DNA of 64,000 nucleotides, taken from assembly GCF_008119785.1 (NCBI RefSeq), contig NZ_VSFA01000035.1:1-64000 (forward strand). The letters run 5' to 3'. Source of the stretch: Micromonospora sp. MP36 (GTDB taxonomy: Bacteria; Actinomycetota; Actinomycetes; Mycobacteriales; Micromonosporaceae). The position numbers were made by a program, and so were the translations under genes. Under the pieces are notes generated by a model, which did no database searches, was not told the origin of the DNA, and saw only the letters and a program-made list of their open reading frames with translations. Each line of letters begins with the position of its first letter. Position 1 is the first letter of the stretch. Of this stretch, positions 8,916 through 17,631 are shown piece after piece.

Positions 8916-10091
8916 ATGAGGGCCAACTGCTGGATCGCCCCCCACCGCGTGGCGGTCGAAGACGTACCGGACCCGCAGATCCTCAACCCCCGCGACGCCG
9001 TCGTCCGGGTGACCTCGTCCGCCATCTGCGGCTCCGACCTGCACCTGCTCGAGGGCTTCATCCCCCCGATGAAGCGCGGCGACGTCCTCGGGCACGAGTT
9101 CATGGGTGAGGTGGTGGAGCTCGGCCCGGGCGCACGGGACGGGCTGCGGGTCGGTGACCGGGTGGTCGTCGGCTTCCCCATCGCCTGCGGCGACTGCGTC
9201 TCCTGCCAGAGCGGGCTCTACTCGGTCTGCGAGAACTCCAACCCGAACGCCGGGATGGCGGAAGTGGCGATGGGCCACTCCCCCGCCGGCATCTTCGGCT
9301 ACTCCCACCTGATGGGCGGGTACGCGGGCGGGCAGGCGCAGTACGTCCGGGTGCCCTACGCCGACGTCGGCGCCCTCAAGATCGAGGACGACCTGCCGGA
9401 CGAGCAGGTGCTGTTCCTCTCCGACGTGCTGCCCACCGGCTACATGGCCGCCGAGCAGTGCGACATCAAGCCCGGCGACACCGTCGCCGTCTGGGGCTCG
9501 GGCCCGGTCGGCCTGTTCGCCACCGTCAGCGCCTACCTGCTCGGCGCCGGCCGGGTGATCGTCATCGACCGGTACCCGTACCGGCTGCGGATGGCCCGGG
9601 ACAAGGCCGGCGCGGAGACGATCAACTACGAGGAGACCGACGTCCTGGACACGCTGCGGGAGATGACCGCCGGCCGGGGCCCGGACGCGTGCATCGACGC
9701 GGTCGGGATGGAGGGGCATCACCCGTCAGCGGCGCTGCACGCGTACGACCGGGCGAAGCAGGCGGCCAAGGCGGAGACGGACCGGCCGCACGCGCTGCGC
9801 GAGGCGATCCTGAGCTGCCGCAACGGGGGCACGGTGATGGCAATCGGCGCGTACGGCGGGTTCATCGACAAGTTCCCGATGGGCTCGTTCATGAACCGCT
9901 CGCTGACCATGCGCTCGGGTCAGGCCCACGTGCAGCGCTACATGCGGCCGTTGCTGGAGCGGATCCGTCGGGGCGAGATCGATCCCAGCTTCATCATCAC
10001 GCACACGATGCGGCTCGAGGACACGCCCCAGGGGTACGACATCTTCAAGAACAAGCAGGAGGACTGCGTCAAGGTCGTGCTCAAGCCGTAG
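8916..10091 (+). CDS. Zinc-dependent alcohol dehydrogenase (FDH-like)
   Basis: A 391-aa medium-chain dehydrogenase. CGSDLHLLEG (catalytic zinc Cys), GHEFMGEV, a structural-zinc cluster with CGDCVSCQSG and a later Cys, and a Rossmann GSGPVG segment are all present. The length and the insertion around AYDRAKQAAKAETDRPHALR match the glutathione-independent formaldehyde dehydrogenase-like subgroup. The start is ATG at 8916 with GGGAG upstream. It is the second gene of the operon with the SRPBCC protein. The substrate cannot be read from the sequence; the subgroup often handles aldehydes. Confidence 0.9.
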   Translation: MRANCWIAPHRVAVEDVPDPQILNPRDAVVRVTSSAICGSDLHLLEGFIPPMKRGDVLGHEFMGEVVELGPGARDGLRVGDRVVVGFPIACGDCVSCQSGLYSVCENSNPNAGMAEVAMGHSPAGIFGYSHLMGGYAGGQAQYVRVPYADVGALKIEDDLPDEQVLFLSDVLPTGYMAAEQCDIKPGDTVAVWGSGPVGLFATVSAYLLGAGRVIVIDRYPYRLRMARDKAGAETINYEETDVLDTLREMTAGRGPDACIDAVGMEGHHPSAALHAYDRAKQAAKAETDRPHALREAILSCRNGGTVMAIGAYGGFIDKFPMGSFMNRSLTMRSGQAHVQRYMRPLLERIRRGEIDPSFIITHTMRLEDTPQGYDIFKNKQEDCVKVVLKP

Positions 10092-10172
10092 CCGGCCGGC
10101 GAGCCCGGCCGCTGCGCCGGCAGGGGCCCGGGCCTGCCCGGGCGTTCCGGAGGCCGATCGGAGCGGCGGTGG

Positions 10173-11072
10173 CTATCGGCGGGTGGTGCGCTGCCATCGC
10201 CCGGCGGGCCGGGTCCGGTCGATTGGGACGGACGCGCCGGGGAGGCCACGACGCCCCCGCGGCGGCACGTGGCGGCCGGTCCGCGCCATGCCGGGCGGCA
10301 CCGCCGCGCCGTCCGTTCGGCCGTCGCTGTCCGGCCCGGGCAGCACCGCCAGGATCACGCCGAGCAGCGCCGCGGCGACCAGGCAGTCCAGCCAGTAGTG
10401 GTTGCCGGTGCCGACGACCACCAGCAGCGTGGCGAGCGGGTGCGTCAGCCAGAGCCAACGCAGCCGGCCGGCGGTGACCCGGACCAGCACGACGGCGACG
10501 ACCAGCGCCCAGCCGACGTGCAGGGACGGCATGGCGGCGTACTGGTTGCTCACCGTGTCGGCCTCGGGTGCGCCGTAGACCGCGGGTCCGAACCGGCTCG
10601 CGGTGTCGATCATGCCGGTCCGACCGGTCAGCCGCGGCGGAGCCAGCGGGAGCAGGAAGTGCAGCACCAGCGCGGCCGCGGTGAGCGTGGCGAGCATCCG
10701 GCGGGCCCAGCGGTAGTGGGCGGGGCGGCGCACGTACAGCCACACCAGGCAGAGGGCCGTGGCGGGGAAGTGCACGTAGGCGTAGTACGTGTTGGTCAGC
10801 CGCACCAGCAGCTCGTGGGCGAGCAACGGCTGCTGGAGGGCGGCCTCGGCAGGTAGGTGGAGCAACCGTTCCCACCGCCAGACCCGCTCCCCGTTGAGCA
10901 CCGCGGTCGGCTCCCGGCCCGCGGCGGCGACGCGGCCGATCTTGTACGCGAGGAACAGCGCGGCGACGAGCGCCAGTTCGCGTGCCGCGCGACTCAGGGC
11001 GAGGTTCCGCCGCCCGCCGGGTCCCGCCGTCGGGGCCGCCTCCGTGGTGTCCACACGTTCTCGATTCGTCAC
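10173..11072 (-). CDS. PAP2-family membrane phosphatase/phosphotransferase
   Basis: A 299-aa integral membrane protein with about six transmembrane segments. The C-terminal half holds PAP2-type active-site motifs PSLHVGWAL and GNHYWLDCL, each with a His. This pattern belongs to the inositolphosphotransferase-like (PAP2_3) branch rather than the classical phosphatidate phosphatases. It probably acts on a lipid or polyprenyl phosphate at the outer membrane face. The start is GTG at 11072. It is convergent with the upstream alcohol dehydrogenase gene. Confidence 0.85.
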   Translation of the reverse strand: MTNRERVDTTEAAPTAGPGGRRNLALSRAARELALVAALFLAYKIGRVAAAGREPTAVLNGERVWRWERLLHLPAEAALQQPLLAHELLVRLTNTYYAYVHFPATALCLVWLYVRRPAHYRWARRMLATLTAAALVLHFLLPLAPPRLTGRTGMIDTASRFGPAVYGAPEADTVSNQYAAMPSLHVGWALVVAVVLVRVTAGRLRWLWLTHPLATLLVVVGTGNHYWLDCLVAAALLGVILAVLPGPDSDGRTDGAAVPPGMARTGRHVPPRGRRGLPGASVPIDRTRPAGRWQRTTRR

Positions 11073-11152
11073 GACCGGCGGATGCCGGCTGTCGCGGGAC
11101 GGTTCAGGGCCGCCGCCGGGACGGCGACGGCCCTGAACCGGTGGGTCAGGCG

Positions 11153-12781
11153 TCAGCGGCGGGACGGATCACGGTTCGTCCCGGCGTCGACGGGCACCTG
11201 GTCGAAGGCGGGCGCGCCGTCGACCGCGTCGGCCGCGACGGCGGCCGACCGCGCGCTGTCCGGCAGGTCCAGGCTGGACCGCAGGGTGACCGGCTTGAGC
11301 AGCAGCGCGGCGAGGATGCCGACGACGGCGATCGCGGCCGAGATGAGGAAGATGTGGCCGGTGGCGTCGCCGTACGCGGCGCGGACGATGTGCTCCACCG
11401 GCGCGGGCAGCCCGCTGAGGTTCAAGCTGCTGCCGCCACCGCCGCTGGTGGGGATGCCCGCGGCGGCCAGGTCGTGGGTGATCTGGTCGGTGACCCGGCG
11501 GGCCAGGACGGCACCGAGCACGGAGACGCCGATGGTGCCACCGAGGGAGCGGAAGAACGCGACGCTGGAGCTGGCCGCGCCGATGTCCTTGAGCGCGACC
11601 GTGTTCTGCACGGCGAGCACCAGGTTCTGCATGGTCATGCCGACGCCGGTGCCGACGATGAACATGGCCGCACCGAGCAGGACGAGCGACGTCTCGTGGT
11701 CGATGGTGCCGAGCAGGGCGAAGCCGGCGACCAGGATGATCGACCCGGCGACGATGTACGGCTTGATCCGGCCGGTCTTGGTGATGAGTCGACCGGCGAC
11801 GATCGACGAGAGCAGGACGCCGGCCATCATCGGGATGGTGAGCAGGCCGGCCTCGGTCGGGCTGTAGCCGCGGCCGATCTGGAAGTACTGGCCGAGGAAG
11901 ACGGCGCCGCCGAACATGGCCATGCCGACCGCGAGGCTGCCGAGGATGGCCAGGGCGGTGGTGCGTTCCCGGACGATCTTGAGGGGGACGACCGGCTCGG
12001 CGGCCCGGGACTCGACCCAGGCGGCCAGGGCGAGCAGGAGCACCGAGCCGCCGACCATCGCACCGGTCTGCCAGGAGATCCAGGCGAACGAGCTGTCGAC
12101 GAACGAGATCCAGATCAGCAGCACGCTGACGCCGGCGGCGATGAGCGTCGCGCCGAGGTAGTCGATCTTGACGTTGTCGCGGCGCACGGTGGGCAGGCGC
12201 AGCGTGACCTGGAGCAGGATCAGCGCGATGACGGCGACGGGTACGCCGACGAAGAAGCACCAGCGCCAGCCGAGCCAGGAGGTGTCGACGATGAGGCCGC
12301 CGAGCAGCGGGCCGCCGACGGTCGCGAGGGCCATCACACCGCCGAGGTAGCCGTTGTACCGGCCGCGCTCGCGCGGTGGGATCATCGCGGCGATGGCGAC
12401 CTGGACGAGGGCCTGGAGGCCGCCGACGCCGATGCCCTGGAACGCGCGGGCGCCGATGAGCTGGCCGGCGTTCTGCGCGAAGCCGGCGGCCACCGATCCG
12501 GCCAGGAAGACCACAATGGCGGCCTGGATGAGGATCTTCTTGTTGAACAGGTCGGCCAGCTTGCCCCAGATGGGGGTGGTTGCCGTCGCGGTGAGCAGGG
12601 TGGCGGTGACCACCCAGGTGTACTGGGTCTGCGAGCCGTTCAGCGCTCCGATGATCTTCGGCAGGGCGGTCGAGACGACCGTGCCGCTGAGCATGGCGAC
12701 GAAGAGCACCAGCAGCAGGCCGCTGAGTGCTTCCAGCGTCTGCCGCTTGCCCATGGGCTCAGCTGCGGTGGGTGCGCTCAT
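11153..12781 (-). CDS. DHA2-family (EmrB/QacA-type) drug:H+ antiporter
   Basis: A 542-aa, 14-transmembrane multidrug exporter. It shows the DHA2 pattern: GKLADLFNKK (loop 2-3), RAFQGIGVGGLQALV (motif C region) and RGRYNGYLGGVMALATVGGPLLGG. It exports hydrophobic toxic compounds from the cytoplasm using the proton gradient. Its ATG overlaps the MarR stop codon (ATGA at 12778-12781), so the pair is translationally coupled. It is probably repressed by that MarR protein. Confidence 0.93.
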   Translation of the reverse strand: MSAPTAAEPMGKRQTLEALSGLLLVLFVAMLSGTVVSTALPKIIGALNGSQTQYTWVVTATLLTATATTPIWGKLADLFNKKILIQAAIVVFLAGSVAAGFAQNAGQLIGARAFQGIGVGGLQALVQVAIAAMIPPRERGRYNGYLGGVMALATVGGPLLGGLIVDTSWLGWRWCFFVGVPVAVIALILLQVTLRLPTVRRDNVKIDYLGATLIAAGVSVLLIWISFVDSSFAWISWQTGAMVGGSVLLLALAAWVESRAAEPVVPLKIVRERTTALAILGSLAVGMAMFGGAVFLGQYFQIGRGYSPTEAGLLTIPMMAGVLLSSIVAGRLITKTGRIKPYIVAGSIILVAGFALLGTIDHETSLVLLGAAMFIVGTGVGMTMQNLVLAVQNTVALKDIGAASSSVAFFRSLGGTIGVSVLGAVLARRVTDQITHDLAAAGIPTSGGGGSSLNLSGLPAPVEHIVRAAYGDATGHIFLISAAIAVVGILAALLLKPVTLRSSLDLPDSARSAAVAADAVDGAPAFDQVPVDAGTNRDPSRR

Positions 12782-13245
12782 CGCGCGTCCTCCAGGTTGT
12801 CGTGGTGTGCGAGGGCGACCTCGATGTCGCGGGTCAACCGGCCGAGCGCGGCGGACAGCGCCGCCACCTCGCCGGGGGTCCAGTCGGCGAGCGCTCGGGT
12901 GAGCACCCGGCCGTACCAGGCGTAGGTGTCGGTGAGGGCCGCGCGGCCGGCCGCGGTGACGGTCAGGTGGCTGGCCCGCCGGTCGCTCGGGTCGGCAGCC
13001 CGATCGACCAGGCCGTGCGCGACCAGGGCGGTGACCGCCCGGCTGACGGTCGACGGGTCGAGCCGGGTCCGTTCGGCCAGCTCCCGGGCCTGGCAGCCGG
13101 TGGCGCAGCGGTCGATGTGCATGAGGATGCCCACCAGGCCGGGCGGCACGATCGGCCGGTCGTCGGCGCGCCGTTGCTTGAGCAGCCGTACGCCGGTCAG
13201 CAGCTCCTGCAGCCGCGCGCCGAGTTCGCGGGTGGCGGGGTCCAC
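12778..13245 (-). CDS. MarR-family regulator of the DHA2 exporter
   Basis: A 155-aa winged-helix repressor. The DNA-recognition part is CQARELAERTRLDPSTVSRAVTALVAHGLV, with a wing containing DRRASHLTVT. I place the start at GTG 13245 because GGAGGG lies 6 nt upstream and the length then equals the family norm. Longer in-frame starts would run into the divergent TetR gene. It is expected to bind the shared intergenic region and repress both itself and the exporter until a ligand binds. Confidence 0.9.
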   Translation of the reverse strand: MDPATRELGARLQELLTGVRLLKQRRADDRPIVPPGLVGILMHIDRCATGCQARELAERTRLDPSTVSRAVTALVAHGLVDRAADPSDRRASHLTVTAAGRAALTDTYAWYGRVLTRALADWTPGEVAALSAALGRLTRDIEVALAHHDNLEDAR

Positions 13246-13348
13246 GCTTTCCCTCCAGACCGAATTGGTTGCCTCAAGCAATAATTCGCGAATCTTGCGC
13301 AGTAGGCAAGTTTGCTCGTTGAGAAATGGATCACGTACGCTGGTGTTC
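13246..13348. promoter_or_regulatory. Divergent control region MarR/TetR with several inverted repeats
   Basis: Three small dyads are packed in about 50 bp: TTGC-N5-GCAA (13269-13281), the palindrome ATTCGCGAAT (13284-13293) and GCAA-GT-TTGC (13306-13315). For the rightward gene, TTGCTC (13312-13317) and TACGCT (13336-13341) with an 18-nt spacer form a promoter that would start transcription at the ATG. The TTGC/GCAA arms suit MarR-type operators. Which regulator binds which dyad is not known. Confidence 0.6.
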
Positions 13349-13957
13349 ATGACGGAGTCCACGGGGTTGCGGGAACGCAAGAAGGCGGCGACCCGTCTCG
13401 CCCTGCACGAGGCGGCCCTGCGCCTCGCAGCGGAGCAGGGGCCGGAGCGGGTCACCGTCGAGGCGATCGCGGACGCCGCGAACGTCTCCCGGCGGACCTT
13501 CTCCAACTACTTCTCCAGCAAGGAGGAGGCGCTCTTCCACGGCGACACCGTGCGGTTGCGCCGGATGCTGGAGCTGCTTCGCGAGCGGCCCGCCGACGAG
13601 CCGCCGTGGACCGCGCTGAGCCAGGCCGCGCTACGCCAGGCCATCGAGGTGTTCGACGAACCGACCATGTCCTGGCTCACCCGACGCCGTCAGCTGCACG
13701 GACACCCCGGCCTCCTCGCACACCAGGTCGCCGCCTACGGGGCGATCGAACGGGAACTGGCGGGCGAGCTGACCCACCGGCTCACCGGCCCCGACACGGC
13801 GCTGCGCTCCCGGATCCTGGCCGCGACCTTCCTGGCCTCGCTGCGGGTCGCCGTCCAGCACTGGATCGAACAACCGCACGGCCCGCTGGTCGACACGCTC
13901 CGGGTAACGCTGGCCCAGGCGGCCCCGGCGGCGGCGACCGAGGGCCGCAGCGGCTGA
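13349..13957 (+). CDS. TetR-family transcriptional regulator
   Basis: A 202-aa regulator. The N-terminal HTH begins LRERKKAATRLALHEAALRLA and includes ERVTVEAIADAANVSRRTFSNYF, a very typical TetR helix-turn-helix; the C-terminal ~140 residues are the ligand-binding part. The ATG at 13349 follows TACGCT by 7 nt with no ribosome site, so the transcript is probably leaderless. It is divergent from the MarR-DHA2 operon and may control the same exporter or itself. Confidence 0.92.
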   Translation: MTESTGLRERKKAATRLALHEAALRLAAEQGPERVTVEAIADAANVSRRTFSNYFSSKEEALFHGDTVRLRRMLELLRERPADEPPWTALSQAALRQAIEVFDEPTMSWLTRRRQLHGHPGLLAHQVAAYGAIERELAGELTHRLTGPDTALRSRILAATFLASLRVAVQHWIEQPHGPLVDTLRVTLAQAAPAAATEGRSG

Positions 13958-14006
13958 CGCCAGCCGTGGCGGTGAACTGTCGTACAGCGGGGTTACGGTC
14001 CGTCCC

Positions 14007-14348
14007 GTGGTCACCGTCGATGACGTCCGGGCGCTGGCCCGGACACTGCCCCGCACCAGCGAGCACCTGATCCACGACCGGATCAAGTTCCGCGTCGGCG
14101 CGATCGTCTACGTCGCGTTCTCGCGCGACGAGCGGACCATGGGCTTCGGCTACCCGAAGGAGCAGCGGGACGGCCTGATCGCCGCCGAGCCGGCCCTGTT
14201 CTTCCTCCCCCGCCCGTCCGACCTGCGGTTCAACTGGGTGTGCTGCCACCTCGACCGGCTCGACCACGACCAGATGACCGAGCTGGTGTGCGAGGCGTGG
14301 CGGATGGTGGTGCCCAAGTTCCTCGCCCGCCAGCGGCTGGGCGACTGA
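14007..14348 (+). CDS. MmcQ/YjbR-family protein
   Basis: A 113-aa protein of the MmcQ/YjbR fold (MVTVDDVRALARTLPRTSEH at the start; FRVGAIVYVAF and FNWVCCHLDRLDHDQMTELV within). The family has a CyaY-like double-wing fold. It is described as DNA-binding, but no function is settled. The GTG at 14007 follows TACGGT by 7 nt, indicating a leaderless transcript. Confidence 0.83.
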   Translation: MVTVDDVRALARTLPRTSEHLIHDRIKFRVGAIVYVAFSRDERTMGFGYPKEQRDGLIAAEPALFFLPRPSDLRFNWVCCHLDRLDHDQMTELVCEAWRMVVPKFLARQRLGD

Positions 14349-14420
14349 GACTGAGCGGGCCACCCGGCGATGCCGGTGGATTCGGCCCCACGACCCGGGC
14401 GACGTTGAAAGACTCGCCCG

Positions 14421-15754
14421 GTGAGCGGCGAGGGGTGGCGCGGGCGGCTGGGGCCCGCCGTTCCGATCGCCCCGGCCGCCCGGGTGGACAAGTTCGAGGT
14501 CTTCTTCGACCTCGTCTTCGTCGTGTCGTTCTTCATCATCACCCGAGCCACCGCCGCGAACGTGACCTGGCGGGAACTGCTCTGCACGCGATGCTGGTGC
14601 TCGCCGTCCTCTGGTGGTGCTGGGTGGTGCACAGCGTGGTCGCCAGCCAGCTCCGGCTCGGCGAGGGCTTCGTGCCGGTGCTGACCGTGATCGGCATGAT
14701 CGCGCTGTTCATCTTCGCGCTGGCGCTGCCCCAGACCTTCGGCACCCTGCACCGGAGCGCCGCCGGACCGATCCTGGTCACGATCAGCTACGTGGTGATC
14801 CGCGCCGTCCACATGGCGCTGTACGCGCACGCCACCCGGGACCGGCCGGCGATCCGCCGGGGGCTGTACCAGTTCGCCCCGGAGGCGGTGATCACGACCG
14901 TCCTGCTGTTGGTCGCCGCGCTGGTCCCGCCGAAGATCGGGGACCCGAACCTGGGGCTGTGGCTGCGGGACGGGTTGTGGATCGTGGTTGTCCTCCTGCA
15001 GTACACCAGCAGCCTGCTGGCCGCCACCAGGGGCTGGCAGATCACCTCCGCCGAGCACTGGACCGAGCGGTACGACCTGATCCTCATCATCGCGCTGGGC
15101 GAGTCCGTCATCTCGGTCGGTGTCGGCGGCGACCTGATCGGTAAGGCGGTGACCTGGCCGGCCGTGCCGGCGGCCATCCTGGGAATCCTTTTCACGGCGG
15201 CGCTGTGGTGGGCGCACTTCGACATGATCGGCCCGGCCGCCCGGATCACGCTGCACGCCGCCCAGGGCCACCCCCGGGTGGCGATGGCCCGCGACGCGTA
15301 CGCCTACCTCTACCTGCCGATGATCGCCGGCGTGATCCTGTTCGCGATCGGCGCGGAGGCCGTGGTACTCACCATCACCGAGCCGGCGGGTGGGGCGGGC
15401 GAGCACGCGCCCGGACCCGCCGTGCCGATGCTGTTCGCCGGGGTGATGCTCTACCTGGCCGCCGACGTGGCGTTCCAGCTCCGCACGTTACGCACCGTGA
15501 CGTGGACCCGGATCGGCACGCTCGTGGCGCTCGCGCTCGGGCTCCCCGTCGCCCAGCACTTCCCGGCGCTCGGGGCGCTCGCCCTGCTGACGGCCATCTG
15601 CGTCGCCCTCGTCGTCGTCGAACTGGTGGTGTTCGCGGACTCCCGGCGTGCCCTGCGTCAGGCCGTGTACGAGGAGAAGACCGTCTACGAGGCCAGCGAG
15701 GCCGCCTGGCGGGCCCGCTGGCACGAGGAGGGCCCGCAGAAGCCGACGGAGTGA
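14421..15754 (+). pseudogene. Low-temperature requirement protein A (LtrA) gene with a one-base frameshift
   Basis: Two adjoining frames together encode a normal LtrA membrane protein. The first, from GTG 14421, gives FFDLVFVVSFFIITRATAANVTWREL. The second picks up at HAMLVLAVLWWCWVVHSVV and runs to the stop at 15754 with the remaining transmembrane segments. The break is at 14578-14585, in the stretch ctgctctgcac. Adding one C (ctcctg) restores ELLLHAMLVL and a 444-aa protein. LtrA proteins are multipass membrane proteins linked to low-temperature growth in Listeria; their activity is unknown. This is either a real inactivating deletion or a sequencing error in a short C run. The stretch 14349-14420 shows nothing else. 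Confidence 0.85.
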
Positions 15755-15813
15755 CGCCGGTGGAGGGGCCGCCCGTCCGAAATGGTGGGACAGCCGAGCC
15801 GTAGCATCTGCGC

Positions 15814-16890
15814 GTGATCGAGATCGGCACCGAGGTCGACCTGTTCCATCCGCCCGCCCGGGTCTGGCGGGCGTTGACCGACGCGGCGTACCTGACCAAG
15901 TGGTTCGTCGAGGCCACGCCGGTGGCGGACGCCCCGGACCGGCTGTTGCTGCGGACAGCGGGACTGTCCGGCTTCGACGCCGACGTCGAGGCGACCGTGG
16001 TCGAGCGGCAGGCGCCGGAGCGGCTGGTGCTGCACTGCCGGGAGGGCGACCGGCAGACCGTGCTGACCTGCACGGTCGTTCCCACCAGCCACGGCTGCCG
16101 GCTGTCCCTGCACGAGATGCTGGAGCAGGGCGAGTGGAACGACGCGCAGGGCGACCGCCGGGCGGAGCAGCACCAGCAGGCGCTGGCGGTACGGCTGCCG
16201 GCGATCCTCGACTGGCTGGCGTTCCAGCAGGTCGACCTGCGTCGCGCCGAGGGCGGACTGACCGCCGAGCTTCCGGTGGTCCGGTTGCTCGGCGACGGCC
16301 GGACCCGGACCAGACGGCTGGGGGCGGTGCTGATCGGCGCGTTGGCGGTCCTCCTCCTGGCCGTGGGGGCGGGCGTGTGGGCGACGCGGCGGCCGACGGC
16401 CGAACTCCCGGACGCCACGCCCCCGTCGACTCCGCTGGTGCTCCCGACCGCCACCAGCGCCGCGCCCCGGCCCACCCCGACCAGGACGGCGACCGCCGGG
16501 AGCCGGCGCAGTGCCACGCCCCACCCCACCCCGACGGCCAGGCCCAGTCGTACGCCGGGCGCGACCGCACCGTCCGCCCCCGCCCTGACCGCCCGCTACG
16601 AGACCGTCTCCGACCGGCTGCTGGGCTACCGGGGCGCGGTGACGCTCACCAATCCCGGCAGCGCGGCGAAGGAGGGCTGGACGGTGATCGTGACGCTCGG
16701 CGCGAGAGCCTCGATCGGCAACGTCAACGGGGCGGAGGCCAGCCAGAACGGGAAGGTGGTCACCTTCACCGGTTCGGCCGTGCCGGCCGGGGGTTCGATG
16801 ACGTTCCGGTTCGACGTCCGAGATCCGGACGCGTCGGTCACCGCGCCCGAGGGCTGCACGGTCGATGGTGAGGCGTGCGCCGGCCTGTAG
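15814..16890 (+). CDS. SRPBCC (AHSA1-like) - TM - CBM2-like fusion protein
   Basis: A 358-aa chimera. Residues 1-140 are an SRPBCC/AHSA1-type domain (FHPPARVWRALTDAAYLTKWF). Residues about 169-190 form one transmembrane helix (LGAVLIGALAVLLLAVGAGVW). Residues about 195-260 are a Pro/Thr/Ser-rich linker, and about 260-358 is a beta-sandwich resembling CBM2 (GAVTLTNPGSAAKEGWTVIV, then PAGGSMTFRF, with a C-terminal Cys pair). The aromatic residues CBM2 uses for cellulose, apart from GWT, are mostly missing. Topology suggests the first domain is inside and the last outside. GTG 15814 follows TAGCAT by 6 nt, so it is probably leaderless. No function is known for this combination. Confidence 0.8.
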   Translation: MIEIGTEVDLFHPPARVWRALTDAAYLTKWFVEATPVADAPDRLLLRTAGLSGFDADVEATVVERQAPERLVLHCREGDRQTVLTCTVVPTSHGCRLSLHEMLEQGEWNDAQGDRRAEQHQQALAVRLPAILDWLAFQQVDLRRAEGGLTAELPVVRLLGDGRTRTRRLGAVLIGALAVLLLAVGAGVWATRRPTAELPDATPPSTPLVLPTATSAAPRPTPTRTATAGSRRSATPHPTPTARPSRTPGATAPSAPALTARYETVSDRLLGYRGAVTLTNPGSAAKEGWTVIVTLGARASIGNVNGAEASQNGKVVTFTGSAVPAGGSMTFRFDVRDPDASVTAPEGCTVDGEACAGL

Positions 16891-16897
16891 TGGCGGC

Positions 16898-16939
16898 GGG
16901 GCCGCCGTCCAGCGGGCACGGCCCGCCAGGGGCGGCCCC
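16898..16939. terminator. Long GC hairpin between convergent genes
   Basis: GGGGCCGCC (16898-16906) pairs with GGCGGCCCC (16931-16939), and inside it GCGGGC pairs with GCCCGC around an ACG loop. It lies between two stop codons facing each other and would end transcription from both sides. There is no T run, as is usual in actinobacteria. Confidence 0.6.
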
Positions 16940-16970
16940 AACCGGAGCCGACGTCAGCCTCGGAGGTGGG

Positions 16971-17381
16971 TCAGGCTTGCGGCAGACCCTGGTGGTTGAG
17001 GTAGAGCACGACGCGGAACTGCTCGCCGTCGTCGTACAGCAGGAACGACGACGCGAGCGGCACCGGTCGGCCGCCGTCGACCCGGGACGCCGTCCAGTCG
17101 GTACGGGCCAGAACGTACCGGTCGTCGAGGCGGTCACAGGCCACGCCGGTCAGCGTCGCCGGACCCAACCCGAGGTCGGCGAACAGTTGCGCCCGACCGG
17201 GCAGCGCGGCGAGGAACGCGGCACGGGACACCGGCCGGGCGCCGCTCTCGTCGGCCAGCAGGAACGGATCGGCGAAGCAGCCGCCGACCGCGGGATCGTC
17301 CGCGGGGTCGGACGCCGGGGCGAGAACGGCGAGGAAGCTACGCACGCGGCTGTCGAGCGAGCCGATGGAGGCGTTGGGCAA
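16971..17381 (-). CDS. Conserved hypothetical protein, possible NTF2-like fold
   Basis: A 136-aa protein with an N-terminal helix (SRVRSFLAVLAPAS) and then strand-rich segments ending in SSFLLYDDGEQFRVVLYLNHQ. This order resembles SnoaL/NTF2-like proteins, which bind small molecules, but no decisive motif is present. The start is uncertain. I prefer TTG at 17381, because GGAAAGGA precedes it by about 9 nt; upstream residues are Pro/Arg-rich and look untranslated. It is convergent with the SRPBCC-CBM gene. Confidence 0.6.
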   Translation of the reverse strand: MPNASIGSLDSRVRSFLAVLAPASDPADDPAVGGCFADPFLLADESGARPVSRAAFLAALPGRAQLFADLGLGPATLTGVACDRLDDRYVLARTDWTASRVDGGRPVPLASSFLLYDDGEQFRVVLYLNHQGLPQA

Positions 17382-17631
17382 GGCGACCGGTCCTTTCCGG
17401 AGGGCGACCGCGCCGGGACGGCGGGCCGTCGGTGGCACCCCGGGCGGCGCGACGAAGCGCGCCCCCGCAGGGGCCGCCACGCTACCAGTCACAATCGGAC
17501 ATAATACCACATTATTTCACGAAAATCAAGTACCAGGTGGACCGCTCACCGCACCGTTCGGCCGACACCGCCGGAACCGGAAACGCCCCGCCACCGGGGG
17601 GAGCCGGCGGCGGGGCGAGGAACCGGGCGGA

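Noticed and set aside
10119..10138. Hairpin GGCAGG/CCTGCC as terminator after the alcohol dehydrogenase
   Set aside because: Only six base pairs in very GC-rich sequence; expected by chance.
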